Shown: positions 1 through 9,870 of the stretch, piece after piece | Numbering within the stretch: the first letter of the stretch is position 1 | How the letters are laid out: each line of letters begins with the position of its first letter | NCBI GenBank assembly: GCA_023333565.1 | Contig: JAJKFH010000755.1 | Span: 186,001-250,000 of the forward strand | Direction of reading: 5' to 3' | Origin: Puffinus mauretanicus | Lineage: Eukaryota > Chordata > Aves > Procellariiformes > Procellariidae | DNA length: 64,000 nt | Made by a program: the position numbers and the translations under genes | The notes under the pieces: generated by a model | Told to the model about the DNA's origin: nothing | Databases searched by the model: none | Seen by the model: only the letters and a program-made list of their open reading frames with translations

Positions 1-55
1 TGCTGAGGTCCCCATGGCAACATCTGACTGAGACCACTCCGCTCACCCCTCACAG

Positions 56-3000
56 CGACTATTCTGGTTCCTCCGGGTGGTGATGGGCCTCTTCGTGGGA
101 GCGGTGGTCCTCAGTGAGTACCAGGGTCCTGGGGGGGAAGCTCAAGGATGCCCAAGACACGGGGAATGGAGGAGCAAGGCAAGGGAGGGTGAACAGAGCA
201 GCCAAGCACCAAGTCCAGCCCGCAGGATGAGTTTATGGGGAAGACCGACACCACAATCTGTGTCCGGGACCTGGCTCCAGCAAGTGGTGGGAGGTGCAAG
301 CACCCATCTGTCTCCTGTCTGAAGGCTGGCGGTCATATGCACAGACCACCTCCAGGCCAGTCACCGAAAGCCCACCGCCAACTGCCAGGGGACTCAGACA
401 AATTGGCAGGTGCTTAGATGAGGACCAGTGCCTAGACAGTGCCCACACATCAGCCCCATTGCCTCTAGGGCTAGGGACTGCACTGGGTCTGGGGAGAAAC
501 CAACCCAAGTGGGGCTCTCAGGGTCACGGGTCAGGGCTGATGTTGGGGAAGGACATACAAGGGTTCAGTTCCTTGGGGCTCACATCCCAGGCCTTGCCCT
601 TGGGATGGGGTAGATGATGCTCAGGCTACGGTGACCATCATGGCAGGTGCTTTCAGCACCGGATGTCTTGCCACCAAGCCATGACTAACCTTTGAAGTCT
701 TCACAGCCATACAGTTCACCAGGGATTGGGAGACCGGCTGGGTGACAACCAATACTTCTTACAAGTCCTTCAGCCGTGCCCTAGTGAACGCGAACATTGG
801 GCTGCACATTGGCCTGGCAGGGGTGAACGTCACACTGGTGGGTGAGTGCATATCATAACAGGAGGGGATTGGGTGCAAGTTTGGCACCTGGGTACTGGGG
901 CTGTGGGCCCTCAAGCCCCCACATCAGGAATTCTTGGAGCTGCCTCCAAGGCTGAGAAAGGACCTTAGTCTTCATCATTTGGCAGGAAACCCAGTGAATC
1001 AGGTCAATGAGACCATCAACTACAACGAGCACTTTCCCTGGAACTTTGATGCAGACTACGACCACAGCTATGGTGAAGGCCTGGAGAAGGGGCTGCCCAG
1101 CCCCATCCTCTATGTGGCAGAGAAGTTCACCACACAAAGCCCCTGTGGCATGCACAGGCAGTACCGCATCTCAGGCCACTACGCGTCCCTCACACTGTGG
1201 TAAGTTAGAGCAAGAGGTCAGCCCTATCCCTGCTCAGTGGGGAGGTGGAAGGAACCAGGTAGAGCAAAGGGAGCTTGATGGAGCCACCCTCTTCCCTGTA
1301 AAGCCATGCCAAAGCCTTGGCTGGTCTCTGGTACCCGTCCTTCTGCAGAAGCAGGGATGCTCATGCTTCCTGGCCTGCCCATCTCCCCAGAGTCCTCTTC
1401 TGTGTCCTCTGCCCTGATGTGCAAAATTGCAGTTGGAGAAAAATTGTTCTTCATTTAAAAGAAAACAGATGCAACTGTGTGAGGCTTATGGTGCAAGGTC
1501 CTCTCCCAAGCAAGATGCAGAGCCCCGATAAGACCAGCTGTGGGGGGGTTCCTCTTGCATGCCCAAGTGGGCATGAGACTTGCTGGTGGGGAGCAGGAGG
1601 GACCATCAAGAGGGTGCTCAGAGGTTCTCTTGTGGTGTAAAGCTGAGAGCCCTTGTATGTGTTGTGATCATGGAGTCTCAGAGCACCCCCACATATCTCA
1701 GAGGTTGTGGGAAAGGCACTGCACGGAAGAGTAAGCATTGCAATTCCCCCTATGGATGTAGGCTCCAGGTCCCTGCCTACATCTCCTTTTTTATTTTCAG
1801 GAAAAATAATTAGCCCTGCCCAAACCTTCCTGCTATTGAGAAGGAATATTTCAAGGCAGGGATGTTGATGTAAACTTATTTTTCATTATTATTCTTGGAA
1901 TCAGAACAAATTGTTAAGCTCACCTCTCCAGCGAGCTAAACCCAAACCCCAAGCACAGGGCAGGGCTGGCAGCTGGGTTCATTCCAGGTGCTGAATCAGA
2001 TGTGGGCACGGCTCGTTGTGTGGTTCCCCAAACAAAGGTGTCCCTTGTTGCCATTCTCCCTTTGAGCAGGTGGGAACTGCCTGGGGGCAGGCAGTTGCAG
2101 AGGACCACAAGAGTCAGAGAAAGAGTTAATTTGGAGGGACCTCCAGAGGTTTCTACTCCAGTTCCCCTCCCAGAGCAGGGCTGATATCAAAGCCATATCA
2201 AGGTGCTTGGGGCTTGGTGAAGTTCAACACTGAATGTCCCCAGGTGTGGAGGTCTCTCTCCACCACCGCAGGACCTGTCCCACAGCTCCACCATTCATGC
2301 AGTTACAGAATCGTTTGGGTTGGAAGGGACCTCCTTAGATCAGCCCATCCAGCCCACCTGCTCAAGCAAGGCCAGCTAGAGCAGGTTGCCCACGGCTGTA
2401 TCCCTCCATTGGGATGTGGAGAGGAGACCCTAAGAAGAGGCTCCAAGCATGAAGCTTTCTGCTCAGTTTTGTGGTCCTTTCGCAGGATGGCCTTTTGCAC
2501 ATGGCTCATTTCCATGCTGTTGTTCTCCATGCCCATCCTCCTCTACGGTGGCTACATGCTTCTGCTCACTGCCACGCTGATGCTCTTCTCATTGCTCTTC
2601 TTCTTCACTGCGAGGAACACCCCAAAGTGCCCCATCCACTTTGGCCCAGCTTCCTTGAAAACAGATTATGGTGGATCCTTTTGGCTGACATTAGCGACAG
2701 GTGAGTGCTCAGCTTGCTCCTGAGGCTTTTGTTCTCCATCCCTGCAGTGATGATGCTCAGTGATGCCCCAACAGAGCGTCATCCCTTCTGTCTCCAGAAG
2801 GGATGATCACAGAAAACGATTTTCTTTTTTTTGAAACGATATACAAGAATTTAGGATAGCATCATTGAGACTGGGGGAAAAAGAGCTGAGCAGCCAGGAG
2901 AACCGAATCACCAAAGTTATCTGCATGGAGGTGTGCCCAGAGGAGTGCCGTGAAAGTAATGAATCGCAGAGTCAGGCAAAGACCTGGCCTGGAAGGACCC

Positions 3001-3763
3001 TCAGGGGTCTCTCTCCCAGCGCTTACCCAGAGCAGGGCTAACCTCAAAGCCACATCAGCCTTGTTCAGCCTGGTGGTGGATGTCCCCATGGCTAGAGATC
3101 CCCTCTGCCCTTGAGGACCTGCCCCACAGCTGTTCCACTCATGGGCAGCAATTATTTCCTTTTATCAAACCGGAATTTCCCATGTTACAACTGTGCACCT
3201 CCGAGAAGAGACTGGCTCTTTTTCAGTAGCAGAAGATGGCAATTAAATCCCCCTGAAGACTCCTCTTTTTCAGGCTAAACAATCCCAGCTCCTCCAGCCT
3301 TTCCCCATACATGGTGAGCTCCAGCCCCAACTCTCTTGGCCATCTGCCCCAGTTCATTGACTTCTCTTTTGTACTGGGGAGCCCAAACTGATGCCAGAGT
3401 CCAGATGTGGAGAGGGAAATAACACCTTCCCTTGACATCCGGGTGATGCCACGTGCCGTTGGCCTCCAACCCCAGATCTGGGTCTGGATGGGGCTGGGAC
3501 ACGGCGGGGAGGAGGTGCTGACGTGTCTTCCCATGCTGTGCATTGCAGGGCTGCTGTGCCTGCTGCTGGGGCTGGGCGTCACCATTCTGAACTCCGTGCA
3601 GCCAGAGAAGCTGAAGCTTGTCTTTAACCTGGACAAGGGAAAGGGAGAGGAAGAGAAGGTGTGGGACAAGTCCTACCTGCCAGCCAAGCCCAGCTCCTCT
3701 GTGCGGGACGTGCTGATGGTCCCCCTGGGTGAGCTTTGTGAGGTGACAACCACCCAGCTCTAA
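56..3763 (+). CDS. DUOXA1: Dual oxidase maturation factor 1, 3' five coding exons (5' partial)
   Basis: DUOXA proteins are multi-pass ER/plasma-membrane partners needed for DUOX exit from the ER and for hydrogen peroxide output. Coding exons read here are 56-113, 707-841, 986-1199, 2486-2700 and 3549-3763, all with GT/AG borders and compatible phases (0-1-1-2-1). They give about 278 residues ending in TAA at 3761-3763. The first coding exon (about 49 residues in the paralogue) lies left of the window. Visible features are a membrane segment in the first exon, an extracellular loop with NTS, NVT and NET glycosylation sequons, the family motif AEKFT followed by a conserved SPCG, and two more hydrophobic segments in the fourth exon. 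A strong internal donor (GGTGAGC at 3728-3734) in the last exon could give another C-terminus. The name rests on synteny and on the RLFW start of the first visible exon. The convergent copy DUOXA2 has identical exon lengths (58, 135, 214, 215). Confidence 0.9.
2115..2410 (-). repeat. CR1-type LINE 3' fragments in DUOXA1 intron
   Basis: Two adjacent pieces (about 2115-2290 and 2305-2410) match the remembered antisense 3' end of avian CR1 retroposons, including the hallmark GGTTGGAAGGGACCTC at about 2318-2333. No coding capacity is retained. They lie just upstream of the exon at 2486. Family assignment is from memory of the consensus, not from a search. Confidence 0.7.
2960..3470 (-). repeat. 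CR1-type LINE fragment in last DUOXA1 intron
   Basis: This stretch reads as an old antisense CR1 3' region. It has the GGCCTGGAAGGACC box near 2988-3001, then the typical run about dividing 'lead' and 'cause' segments, and CAGCTCCTCCAGCCTTTCCCC near 3288-3308. It is diverged and non-coding, and fills most of the intron before the terminal DUOXA1 coding exon. Confidence 0.65.
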
Positions 3764-4907
3764 GGCACTGGGGGGAGGCAGGGCAAAGCCCAAGGACACC
3801 CCTCCTGAATTCATGCTCCGGTCCAACCCCACCAGGTGGGAAGAGACACAGCAAGAGCTGGGTGACAAGAATATCCAGGTCTGGAAAGGTGTCTCAAACA
3901 CGACAGTTTCCCCCCTTTCTTTTTGCTGTTGTTGTACTCACCAGAAGCTGGAAGAGCTTTTGGGGTGAGGAGAACCCATGCCCCACCCCTGGCTGTCCAG
4001 TTACAGGCACTGGGCTATGGCTCTTCCCCTTAGTCCATCCCCAACAAAGCCTAAGAGTCCTCCCTAGGATGCAGAGACTACACCAGAACAAACTGGAGAG
4101 AAACCAAAGAAATGCAGCAGCATGGATAGGAACCAAAGGAGAAGCAGAGCCCCCCCAGCAGCACCCCCACCCCCAAGGCCTCTGAGAAGTCCCCTCTGCC
4201 CAGGGATGCTCTTCCCATCAGCAGTCAGGAAGAGCCAGCAGAGCTGTGGTCACAAGGGTGCCCTGTATCCAGCAGCTCCTCTTGGTCAGGGATGAAAAGC
4301 AGGTTGGCAAGGAGGCCCACGATTGTTGGAGGTACCAGACCTTGGAGACATTCTGAATTTCAGACCCATCCTGGCATGCCACAGCTCAGGTTCGATGTGG
4401 GTCTGAGATGCACTGGGCTGTACGTTGGGCTGGAAACATCACTGTCAGGGAGCTGCTTAGTTGGCCCCTGCTTCTTATAGTGCTTATAAACACCCCAAAC
4501 CACAGCCACCAGGCTGTGAGTTATCGGTGCTCTCACAGTCCTCTGAAAGGAAGACAAAACGTCTCGGTGGGAGGGAAGCAGAGGAGGAGTTGGGAATGGA
4601 GGTGCTACAGTGCCCCGGAGAGTGGCTGTAATCAATTAGCAAGAGGTGAGCATCACACCCTCCCAGTCTGGGAGGCTTGGTTTCCTCCTGTTCAGCTGTA
4701 GAAATACGTGTGATGCTGAAATCCTGCACACCCAAGGCAGATGCAGCTGCCCACTCCCAGCTGCTGACATCTAGCAGGTACCTTACCCACGCAGGGAGGG
4801 AAGGGAGGGAGCACGCGTCAGGTTTTCACACCCTTAACTCTGTGCAGGTTTTGCAACATTTTTTTTTTCTATTTTCTGCTCATTATTTTTCCCTCTATCT
4901 CAATAAA
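3764..4907 (+). other. DUOXA1: DUOXA1 3' untranslated region (inferred) with polyadenylation signal
   Basis: Non-coding sequence follows the TAA. The first good poly(A) hexamer on this strand is AATAAA at 4902-4907, preceded by a T-rich run at 4859-4870, so the 3' UTR would be about 1.1 kb. No other gene is seen here. The extent is inferred; transcript ends would settle it. Confidence 0.5.
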
Positions 4908-4997
4908 ATAAGTTGGACCTGGCCATTCTCTTGTCTGTTGATAGAGGCGTCCCTCTGAGGGCTGGCAGGCTGGGGATGCTCTGCTGTTGTGACATGG

Positions 4998-5578
4998 TGT
5001 GCTGGTTTTGACTGGGATAGAGTTAATTTTCATAGTAGCTGGTATGGGGCTGTGTTTTGGATTTGTGCTGAAAAGAGTGTTGATAATGCAGAGATGTTTT
5101 TGTCACTGCTGAGCAGTGCTTACACACAGTCAAGGCCTTTTCTGCTCCTCACCCCACCCCACCAGCGAGCAGGCTGGGGGGGCACAAGGAGCTGGGAGGG
5201 GACATGGCTGCGACAGCTGACCCCAACTGACCAAAGGGACATTCCATACCATATGACGTCATACTCAGCAATAAAAGCGGGGGAAGAAGAAGGAAGGGGG
5301 GATGTTCGGAGTGGTGGTGTTTGTCTTCCCAAGTAACCATTACGCATGATGGAGCCCTGCTGTCCTGCCTGAAACACCTGCCTGCCGGTGGGAAGTAGTG
5401 AATGAATTCCTTGTTTTGCTTTGCTTGCATGCGTGGCTTTTGTTTTACCTATTAAACTGTCTTTATCTCAACCCACGAGTTTTCTCACTTTTACTCTTCC
5501 GATTCTCTCCCCCATCCCGCTGGCGGGGAGTGAGCGGCTGGGTGGGGCTTAGTTGCTGGCTGGGGTTAAACCATGACA
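4998..5578 (+). mobile_element. Solo LTR, ERVL-like, subfamily A
   Basis: The element starts TGTGCTGG and ends CCATGACA. It is flanked by a perfect 5-bp target-site duplication CATGG (4993-4997 and 5579-5583), which defines both ends. It has a TATA-like AATAAAA near 5270 and a perfect CRE palindrome TGACGTCA at 5254-5261. Its sequence matches the reverse complement of the LTR at 43523-44116 over most of its length, and more distantly the proviral LTRs at 5720 and 11826. It is a recombination remnant without internal genes, 141 bp from the provirus. Confidence 0.92.
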
Positions 5579-5719
5579 CATGGCAGCCATAGGGAAGGGA
5601 AGAAGGGAAAAGCACAGCCCTTTTGTGGTCCCATACGTGGTACCTGACCATGGCTAGTCGGCGCAGGGCAATAAAGGCAAGTCAACATGCAATAAATAGG
5701 GTATTGAAAGCATCCCCAG

Positions 5720-5873
5720 TGTTGTGGTTTAACCCTGCAGGCAGCCAAACACCACACAGCTGCTCACTCACTCCCCCCATCCCCCGCAGTGGGATGGGGG
5801 AGAGAATCGAAAAAAAAGAAGCAAAATTCATGAATTGAGATAAAGACAGTTTAATAGAACAGAAAAGGAAGGG

Positions 5874-5913
<40 letters not shown>

Positions 5914-6272
5914 CAACAACAACAATGGTAGAATATACAAAGTGAGTGATGCACAATGCAATTTCTCACCACCCGCTGACCAATAACCAAGCAGCAATCG
6001 CAACTTCCTGGACCACGCCTCCTATTTTTATTCTGAGCATGACATCATATGGTATGGAATACCCCACTGGCCAGTTGGGTTACTTGTCCTGGCTATGCTC
6101 CCTCCCAGCTTCTTGCGCACCTGGCAGAGCATGGGAAGCTCAAAAGTCCTTGACTAGCAGGGTACTTAGCAACAACTAAAAACATCAGTGTGTTATCAAC
6201 ATTCTTCTCATATTAAATCCAAAACACAGCACCAGGAAGAAATTTAACTCTATCCCAGCCGAAACCAGGACA
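5720..6272 (-). repeat. 3' LTR of the provirus
   Basis: On its own strand it begins TGTCCTGG at 6272 and ends CCACAACA at 5720. It contains an expanded (ATA)n-(ACA)n tract on the plus strand at about 5873-5925 and a decayed CRE, TGACATCA, at 6040-6047. It is nearly identical to the 5' LTR at 11826-12396. It differs from it by a 5-bp indel near 5785, a missing 9-bp segment near 6190, and scattered substitutions. Confidence 0.93.
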
Positions 6273-6275
6273 GTA

Positions 6276-6290
6276 TCCACCCCTTATTCT
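6276..6290 (-). other. Polypurine tract of the provirus
   Basis: Read on the minus strand this is AGAATAAGGGGTGGA, an almost pure purine run three bases upstream of the 3' LTR. This is where plus-strand DNA synthesis is primed in retroviruses. The call is made from position and composition. Confidence 0.7.
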
Positions 6291-6711
6291 ATACCATCTA
6301 CGTCATGCCTAGGTCTCACATTTTCCAATACATTCCAATTAATTACCATCACTTTTCTTGTCTTTTGATATATCTGCACACAGATATCATTCCCTTAGTT
6401 TATGGTCCATCCCTCTAAAATGTCCATTGAGTTCATTTAGTCCATGACTTTGGGCTCCATCTGTCATAACAGCCTTTCAGGGCAGGAGAGATGGTGTGTG
6501 GTGTTGGACTGTTGCATGCTGAGGACAGTTCTGGTTCCATTATAGCTACACTTATCCAGTTCTATCATCTCTGTACTTTGCTCGGTTTCGTCAAAGTTCA
6601 TTCTTCATTAATTTGGGTGATTCACACTGTGATATTATTGATACGGCATATAGCCACCATAGAAGTGATGATATACAGTATTATATAGCAATTAACATCA
6701 TACAACTTAAT

Positions 6712-9440
6712 TCATTGACTATTCTCAACCAAAATCAAATCCCTTTGAGGTACACACCGGACTTCCCCATCCTTTCGCATCACCCACCAAGTGTACCCAG
6801 GTCCTTGAGCAAAAGCAATCCCACGGACGGGTTCTCCCTTGCCCGAGGCAGGAGTAACCCAGACTGTCTTCCCCAGCATATTTCTTATGTGCACTACAGG
6901 AACTTTATCGCCCTTTACAGTACGTAAGGGTTTTGATTGGTCAGGGCCAGCTTGAGTGACAGATCCCCTGGTGTTGACTAACCAGGTGGCTTTTGCTAAA
7001 TCTGTGTCCCAATGCTTGAATGTCCCACCACCCATTGCTCTCAGCGTACTCTTTAGCAGTCCGTTGTATCGTTTGATTTTCCCAGAGGCTGGTGCATGGT
7101 AGGGGATGTGATAGACCCCCTCAATGCCATGCTCTTTGGCCCAGGTGTCTATGAGGGTGTTTCGGAAATGAGTCCCGTTGTCTGAGTCAATTCTTTCTGG
7201 GGTGCCGTGTCGCCATAGGATTTGCTTTTCAAGGCCCAGGATGGTGTTCCGGGTGGTGGCATGGGGCACAGGGTATGTTTCCAACCATCCGGTGGTTGCT
7301 TCCACCATGGTGAGCACATAGCGCTTGCCGTGGCGGGTTTGTGGGAGTGTGATATAATCAATCTGCCAGGCCTCCCCATATTTATATTTCAACCATCGTC
7401 CTCCATACCAAAGAGGCTTTACTCGCTTGGCTTGCTTGATTGCAGCGCATGTTTCACATTCATGGATAACCTGTGCAATAGCGTCCATGGTCAAGTCCAC
7501 CCCTCGATCACGAGCCCATCTGTATGTTGCATCTCTTCCTTGATGGCCTGAAGTGTCATGGGCCCTCCGAGCTATAAATAATTCACCCTTATGTTGCCAG
7601 TCCAGATCCATCTGAGCCACTTCGATCTGAGCCTGCTGGTTGTTTCGGTGTTCTTCAGTGGCCCGACTCTTGGGTACCTGAGCATGTACGTGACGTACTT
7701 TTACAACCAGGTTCTCTACCCAGGCAGCAATATCTTGCCACAACGCGGCAGCCCAGATGGGTTTACCTCTGCGCTGCCAGTTGTTCTGCTTCCACTGCTG
7801 CAACCACCCCCACAGGGCATTTGCCACCATCCATGAGTCAGTATAGAGATAAAGTACTGGCCATTTTTCTCATTCAGCAATGTCCAAGGCCAGCTGGATG
7901 GCTTTCACCTCTGCAAACTGACTCGATTCACCTTCTCCTTCAGCAGTTTCTGCAACTTGGCGTATAGGACTCCATACAGCAGCTTTCCACCTCCGATGCT
8001 TTCCCACAAGGCGACAGGACCCATCAGTGAACAGGGCATATTGCTTCTCATTTTCTGGTAGTTTATTATACAGTGGGGCCTCTTCAGCACGCGTCACCTC
8101 CTCCTCTGGGGATATTCCAAAATCTTTGCCTTCTGGCCAGTTCGTGATCACCTCCAAGATTCCTGGGCGACTGGGGTTTCCTATTCGGGCCCGTTGTGTG
8201 ATCAGCGCGACCCACTTACTCCACGTAGCATCGGTTGCATGATGTGTAGAGGGGACGCTCCCTTTGAACATCCAGCCCAGCACCGGCAGTCGGGGTGCCA
8301 GGAGGAGCTGTGCTTCAGTACCAACCACTTCCGAAGCAGCTCGAACCCCTTCATATGCTGCCAATATCTCCTTCTCAGTTGGAGTGTAGCGGGCCTCGGA
8401 TCCTCTGTATCCCCGACTCCAGAACCCTAAGGGTCGACCTCGAGTCTCCCCTGGTGCTTTCTGCCAGAGGCTCCAGGTAGGGCCATTCTCCCCGGCTGCG
8501 GTGTAGAGCACATTCTTCACATCTTGTCCTGCCCGGACTGGCCCAAGGGCTACTGCCTGAACTATCTCCTGTTTAATTTGTTCAAAGGCTTGTTGTTGCT
8601 CAGGGCCCCATTTGAAGTCGTTCTTCTTCCTGGTCACGTGATAGAGAGGGCTTACAATCTGACTGTAATTTGGAATATGCATTCTCCAAAAGCCCACAAC
8701 GCCTAAGAAAGCTTGTGTTTCCTTTTTGCTAGTTGGTGGGGACATGGCTGTTATTTTATTGATCACATCCGTTGGGATCTGACGACGTCTATCTTGCCAT
8801 TTTGTTCCTAAAAACTGGATCTCCTGTGCAGGTCCCTTGGCCTTACTTTGTTTTATGGCAAAGTCAGCCTTCCGAAGGATTTGGACTATTCTCTCCCCTT
8901 TCTCAAAAACTTCTTCTGCTGTGTTGCCCCATATGATGATGTCATCAATGTATTGCAGGTGTTCTGGAGCCTCACCCTGTTCCAGTGTGGTGTGGATCAG
9001 TCCATGGCAAATGGTAGGGCTGTGTTTCCACCCCTGGGGCAGTCGGTTCCAGGTGTACTGGACGCCCCTCCAAGTGAAAGCAAACTGTGGCCTGCACTCC
9101 GCCGCCAAAGGGATTGAGAAGAACGCATTAGCAATGTCAATGGTGGCGTACCACTTGGCTGCCTTTGACTCCAGTTCATACTGAAGTTCTAGCATATCTG
9201 GCACGGCAGCACTCAGTGGCAGCGTGACTTCGTTCAGGCCACGGTAGTCTACTGTTAGTCTCCACTCTCCATTGGACTTTCGCACTGGCCATATGGGACT
9301 GTTAAAGGGTGAGCGAGTCTTGCTGATCACTTCTTGGCTCTCCAGTTGACGAATTAGCTCATGGATGGGAAGCAGGGAGTCTCGGTGCGGTATTGCCACC
9401 AGTGCACTGTTGTGGTAACGATTGGTACCTGTTGTTCTTT
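6712..9440 (-). pseudogene. pol: Broken pol: reverse transcriptase, RNase H, integrase
   Basis: One reading frame runs from about 9440 down to 6712 and is interrupted by a single in-frame TGA at 7870-7872, inside the RNase H domain. Upstream of the stop: RT with the YIDD active site near 8950, then a connection region, then the RNase H DGS motif. Downstream: the rest of RNase H, and integrase with the HHCC zinc-binding arrangement and the first two catalytic aspartates (in QIDY and SDNG contexts). The position expected to hold the third catalytic acidic residue, 36 residues after the second Asp, is a lysine encoded at 7072-7074. There is also a frame change at about 9400 relative to the upstream linker. 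The element is dead by these lesions; the domains remain readable. Confidence 0.9.
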
Positions 9441-9860
9441 GACCTTCATCAACCCCACAACAGAAGGGCCCTCTGAGAGACCGGGCAAGGTGGACAGCTG
9501 TTTAATTTCCTCCGTCTCCAGGGCAGCTATACCAAAAGCCCACCGATACCCTTGAAATACCCTCTCCTGAGGTAGTCTATGCCAAGGATGCACAGAGCCT
9601 CTGGGCCAGTCACAATGGGGTGCTTCTGCCACTCATTCCCGGTCAGGCTCACTTCGGCCTCCAGTACAGTTAACTCTTGGGATCCCCCTGTCACTCCAGA
9701 AATACAGATGGGTTCTGCCCCTTTATAGCTTGATGGCATCAGGGTACACTGTGCACCGGTGTCTACGAGAGCCTTATACTCCTGTGGCTCTGATGTGCCA
9801 GGCCATCGAATCCACACAGTCCAGTAACCCGGTTGTCCCTTTCCTCCACCTGGCTGGAGG
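9400..9860 (-). pseudogene. pro: Broken retroviral aspartic protease region
   Basis: A minus-strand frame (about 9860 to 9527) contains the protease active-site motif LVDTGA near 9765 and a downstream hydrophobic segment ending in a GID motif. The frame shifts near 9545; similarity to the pro-RT linker continues in another frame to about 9400, where it shifts again into RT. Two frame changes therefore separate protease from polymerase. The family processes its Gag-Pol with this enzyme; this copy cannot. Confidence 0.8.
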
Positions 9861-9870
9861 CAGGGCCCCT

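Noticed and set aside
6273..6711. Possible envelope gene of the provirus
   Set aside because: The segment is only about 440 bp, AT-rich and stop-filled in all frames; no env-like sequence was seen.
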